From CBDDFN01 sp965227065 (lineage in GTDB: Bacteria; Pseudomonadota; Alphaproteobacteria; SPJN01), in the NCBI GenBank assembly GCA_965227065.1, contig CBDDFN010000017.1, positions 25,209 through 89,208 on the forward strand: DNA of 64,000 nt, in the 5' to 3' direction. The notes under the pieces are model-generated. The model was given only the letters and a program-made list of their open reading frames with translations. It was not told the DNA's origin and ran no database searches. Shown piece by piece: positions 61,585-64,000 of the stretch. A program made the translations under genes and the position numbers. How positions within the stretch are numbered: position 1 is the first letter of the stretch; every line of letters starts with the position of its first letter.

Positions 61585-62063
61585 TCGCAGACCATGATGA
61601 CAGCCCGCGTCCCTTCGACAAGCATATCCCGAAGCTGTTTTTCCTGTTCTTCCTTGTGGTGTTCATCGCCAATGGCGCGCTGATCACCTCGGCGTTCAAC
61701 AGCTGGACCGGGCTTGTCGAAGACAATCACTATGAAAAGGGCCGCCACTTCAATGAGGAGCTGGCGCTCAAAAAACAGCTGATCGAAGGTGATCTGGTGC
61801 CCCGGGTCGGGCTTGAAACCGGTGGCACAGCGCTTACACTTAAGCTTGAATTTACGCGCATGCCTGATGCTGTGTCTGCCCGGCTTGTCCGGCCCATCGG
61901 TGAGCTGGAGGCCATTGCGTTTCCGCTCAAGGCCCGCAGCGCAACCGAGCTGGCCGCAACAATCGACCGGCCGCAACCCGGCCAGTGGGACCTTGAAGTG
62001 GTGATTGAGGATGGCGGGTCACGCTATGAAACCCTCACCCGCCACTTCGTCCCGCAAAATTGA
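61581..62063 (+). CDS. ccoH: FixH/CcoH family protein
   Basis: A 160-residue single-pass protein: KHIPKLFFLFFLVVFIANGALITSAFNSWTGLVEDNHYEKGRHFNE is the family's membrane-plus-motif start, and the rest is a periplasmic beta domain. CcoH stabilises the assembling oxidase. It overlaps ccoG by 4 bp and ends 30 bp before ccoI. Confidence 0.94.
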   Translation: MIADHDDSPRPFDKHIPKLFFLFFLVVFIANGALITSAFNSWTGLVEDNHYEKGRHFNEELALKKQLIEGDLVPRVGLETGGTALTLKLEFTRMPDAVSARLVRPIGELEAIAFPLKARSATELAATIDRPQPGQWDLEVVIEDGGSRYETLTRHFVPQN

Positions 62064-62093
62064 AGACACGGCCTGAAAACCGAAAGACATTTG

Positions 62094-64000
62094 ATGAGTA
62101 TTGCCCTCGACAGCGACACCACCCTTGCCCAAGCACAATCGGGATTGAGTGATTTTTCAAGCCTTGTGCAACAAGGTTCTGACGGGCTCAACCATCTGGC
62201 CCTGCTGGTGGATGGCGCGCGCTGCGGGGGCTGTATCCAGAAAATCGAGGGCGTGCTCCATGCCGACCCGGCAGTGACAAGCGCGCGGCTCAACCTGTCG
62301 ACGGGGCGGCTAACGCTGGCCTTTACCGGCGAGACCAAAACCGCCAACCGGCTGGCGGGTCACGTCCGCAAGGCCGGTTACCGGGTCGCGCCGTTTGACA
62401 CGGTGGGCCGCGACGAAGCTGACCAGGCCCATGAGAAACGCCTGCTGCGGGCGATTGCCGTCTCAGGCTTTGGCGCGGCCAACATCATGCTGTTGTCGGT
62501 CGCTATCTGGTCGGGCGGCGGCATGGAGGCGAGCACCAAGGCCCTGTTCCACTGGATTTCAGCACTGATCGCCATTCCAGTGGTCGCCTATGCCGGCCAG
62601 CCCTTTTTTGCGAGCGCCTGGTCTGTTCTGAAAAACCGCGCAACCAATATGGATGTGCCGATCTCGCTGGCCGTGCTGCTCGCCACCGGCCTCAGCCTTG
62701 TGCAGCTGGTGCAGGGCGAAGCCGCCCATGCCTGGTTTGAAAGCGCGGTCATGCTGCTGTTCTTTTTGCTGATCGGCCGCTATTTCGATGCCCGCGCCCG
62801 GTCGCGCGCGCGCGGCGCTGCTGGACGCCTGATGGCCCTGCGCGCCACCGAAGCGCTCGTTCTGGGGGCCGATGGCACAAGCCACGCCAAACCAGCCGAT
62901 CATGTCGAGCCCGGCGAACGGGTGTTGATCCGGTCAGGCGCTTCGGCCCCGGTTGATGGCCGCATCGTTGATGGCCAATCGGAATTCGACACTAGCCTCG
63001 TCACGGGCGAAACCCTGCCCGCCCGCGCCCATGCCGGCGATCAGGTCTATGCCGGGACGGTCAATCTGGGCGCGCCCGTCACGCTGGAAGCCACAGCCGT
63101 GCGTGAAGACACCGTACTGGCTGAAATCACCCGGCTGATGGAAGCCGCTGAACAGCGCAAGGCCCAACTTGTGGTTCTCGCCGACCGCATCGCCAAAGCC
63201 TATGTGCCGGTGGTGCATTCCGCCGCCGCGCTCGCCTTCCTGTACTGGTTTGGAATTGCCGGGGCGAGCTGGAGCCATGCGCTCGAAATCGCCATCGCTG
63301 TTCTGGTCATCACCTGTCCTTGCGCGCTGGCGCTCGCTGTTCCGGCCGTGCAAGTCCTGTCAGCCAGCCGCCTGATGCGTGCGGGTCTTGTGATCAAGGC
63401 CCCCACCGCGCTTGAGCGGCTCGCCAAGGTCACCACTGTGGTCTTCGACAAGACCGGCACGCTGACCGATCCTGAGCTTGAACCCGATATGGCCGCGTTG
63501 AGCGAGACCCAAAAGGACTGGGCGGGCCGTCTGTGCGCGATCTCCAACCATCCGCTGGCCCGCGCGCTGCGCCATCATGTTCCCAAAGCCTCAATTGAGG
63601 GTTTCGAGGCGAGCGATGTTCCCGGAATGGGGGTGGAACTTGAGAAAGATGGTGTCCGCGCCCGGCTCGGCAACCGCATCTATGTGGGCGCACCCGCTGA
63701 CGCCCCCGCCTACACTAAAGGTCCTGAATTGTGGCTGTCGGTTCCCGGCGAAGCCCCCGTCATGATCGGCTTCACCGAAAAGCTGCGGGAGGATGCGCAC
63801 ACAGCGCTCGATCATTTGAAGAAAAGCGGCCTCACGCTGCAATTGCTGTCAGGCGACCATCAGGCTGCGGTAGCGCGTGCCGCCGATGAGGCCGGGCTTG
63901 AAGACTATACCGCTGCCGCCCATCCTGCCGACAAGGTCGCAGCACTTGAAGCGCTGACCAATGAGGGCGCGCATGTCTTGATGGTCGGCGATGGCCTCAA
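62094..64000 (+). CDS. ccoI: Copper-transporting P-type ATPase (CcoI/FixI), partial
   Basis: The frame runs from the ATG at 62094 to the right edge, so the C-terminus is missing. It has a metal-binding domain with GARCGGCIQK (Cys44, Cys47), the CPC motif VITCPCALALAVPAVQVLSA (Cys408-Pro-Cys410), and the phosphorylation site VFDKTGTLTD (Asp452), plus GDHQAAVARAADEAG. The TGE loop reads SLVTGETLPA. CcoI exports Cu+ for the cbb3 binuclear site. ccoS would be expected next, off the window. Confidence 0.97.
   Translation, partial: MSIALDSDTTLAQAQSGLSDFSSLVQQGSDGLNHLALLVDGARCGGCIQKIEGVLHADPAVTSARLNLSTGRLTLAFTGETKTANRLAGHVRKAGYRVAPFDTVGRDEADQAHEKRLLRAIAVSGFGAANIMLLSVAIWSGGGMEASTKALFHWISALIAIPVVAYAGQPFFASAWSVLKNRATNMDVPISLAVLLATGLSLVQLVQGEAAHAWFESAVMLLFFLLIGRYFDARARSRARGAAGRLMALRATEALVLGADGTSHAKPADHVEPGERVLIRSGASAPVDGRIVDGQSEFDTSLVTGETLPARAHAGDQVYAGTVNLGAPVTLEATAVREDTVLAEITRLMEAAEQRKAQLVVLADRIAKAYVPVVHSAAALAFLYWFGIAGASWSHALEIAIAVLVITCPCALALAVPAVQVLSASRLMRAGLVIKAPTALERLAKVTTVVFDKTGTLTDPELEPDMAALSETQKDWAGRLCAISNHPLARALRHHVPKASIEGFEASDVPGMGVELEKDGVRARLGNRIYVGAPADAPAYTKGPELWLSVPGEAPVMIGFTEKLREDAHTALDHLKKSGLTLQLLSGDHQAAVARAADEAGLEDYTAAAHPADKVAALEALTNEGAHVLMVGDGL

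Overview
The window looks like a chromosomal segment of an alphaproteobacterium, probably from the Hyphomonadaceae/Maricaulales neighbourhood. This is inferred from gene content and GC-rich codon use, not from a database search. The clues are UPF0262 and DUF2948 proteins beside hisD and murA, an infA-maf-rng-yacG run ending near tRNA-Phe, a squalene-hopene cyclase, an FNR-type regulator beside ccoNOQPGHI, and many secreted hydrolases.

Region 1 (1-8.5 kb) is the end of an integrative genomic island. It lies against the 3' end of a tRNA-Phe gene with a P4-type integrase next to it. The cargo, all on the minus strand, is a type III restriction-modification pair (mod, and res running off the left edge), a second tyrosine recombinase with two small HTH proteins, and one unknown protein. 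Region 2 (8.5-15.7 kb) is an SRAP protein and a five-gene minus-strand operon of exported proteins. Four of the five appear to be built from the same three Cys-containing modules in nested form (a-b-c, a-b-c, b-c, c); I recognise no known family.

Region 3 (15.7-29.6 kb) is core genome: yacG, rng, maf, infA, LMW phosphatase, UPF0262, hisD, DUF2948, murA, dcd and tRNA-Thr. It is interrupted by an AraC regulator, a fatty-acid-hydroxylase/DUF2147 fusion, squalene-hopene cyclase and a membrane protein. Region 4 (29.7-50.2 kb) is accessory metabolism and secretion: SDRs, enoyl-CoA hydratase, serralysin-like protease, MDR reductase, TPR lipid-free exported protein, dipeptide epimerase, pectate-lyase-like protein, a DsbD/ScsB-redoxin pair, esterase, subtilisin autotransporter, DUF4345, DUF2855 and EF-hand proteins.

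Region 5 (50.3-64 kb) is a low-oxygen block. Four TTGAT-N4-ATCAA-type FNR boxes sit before a universal stress protein gene (frameshifted here), a candidate small RNA, the divergent fnr/kinase pair, and ccoNOQP. The cco operon continues with ccoGH and ccoI, which runs off the right edge. A TetR regulator with a clear palindromic operator and its divergent DUF2236 oxygenase lie inside this block.

Starts were chosen by ribosome-binding site and family alignment from memory. No similarity search, folding program or promoter caller was run.
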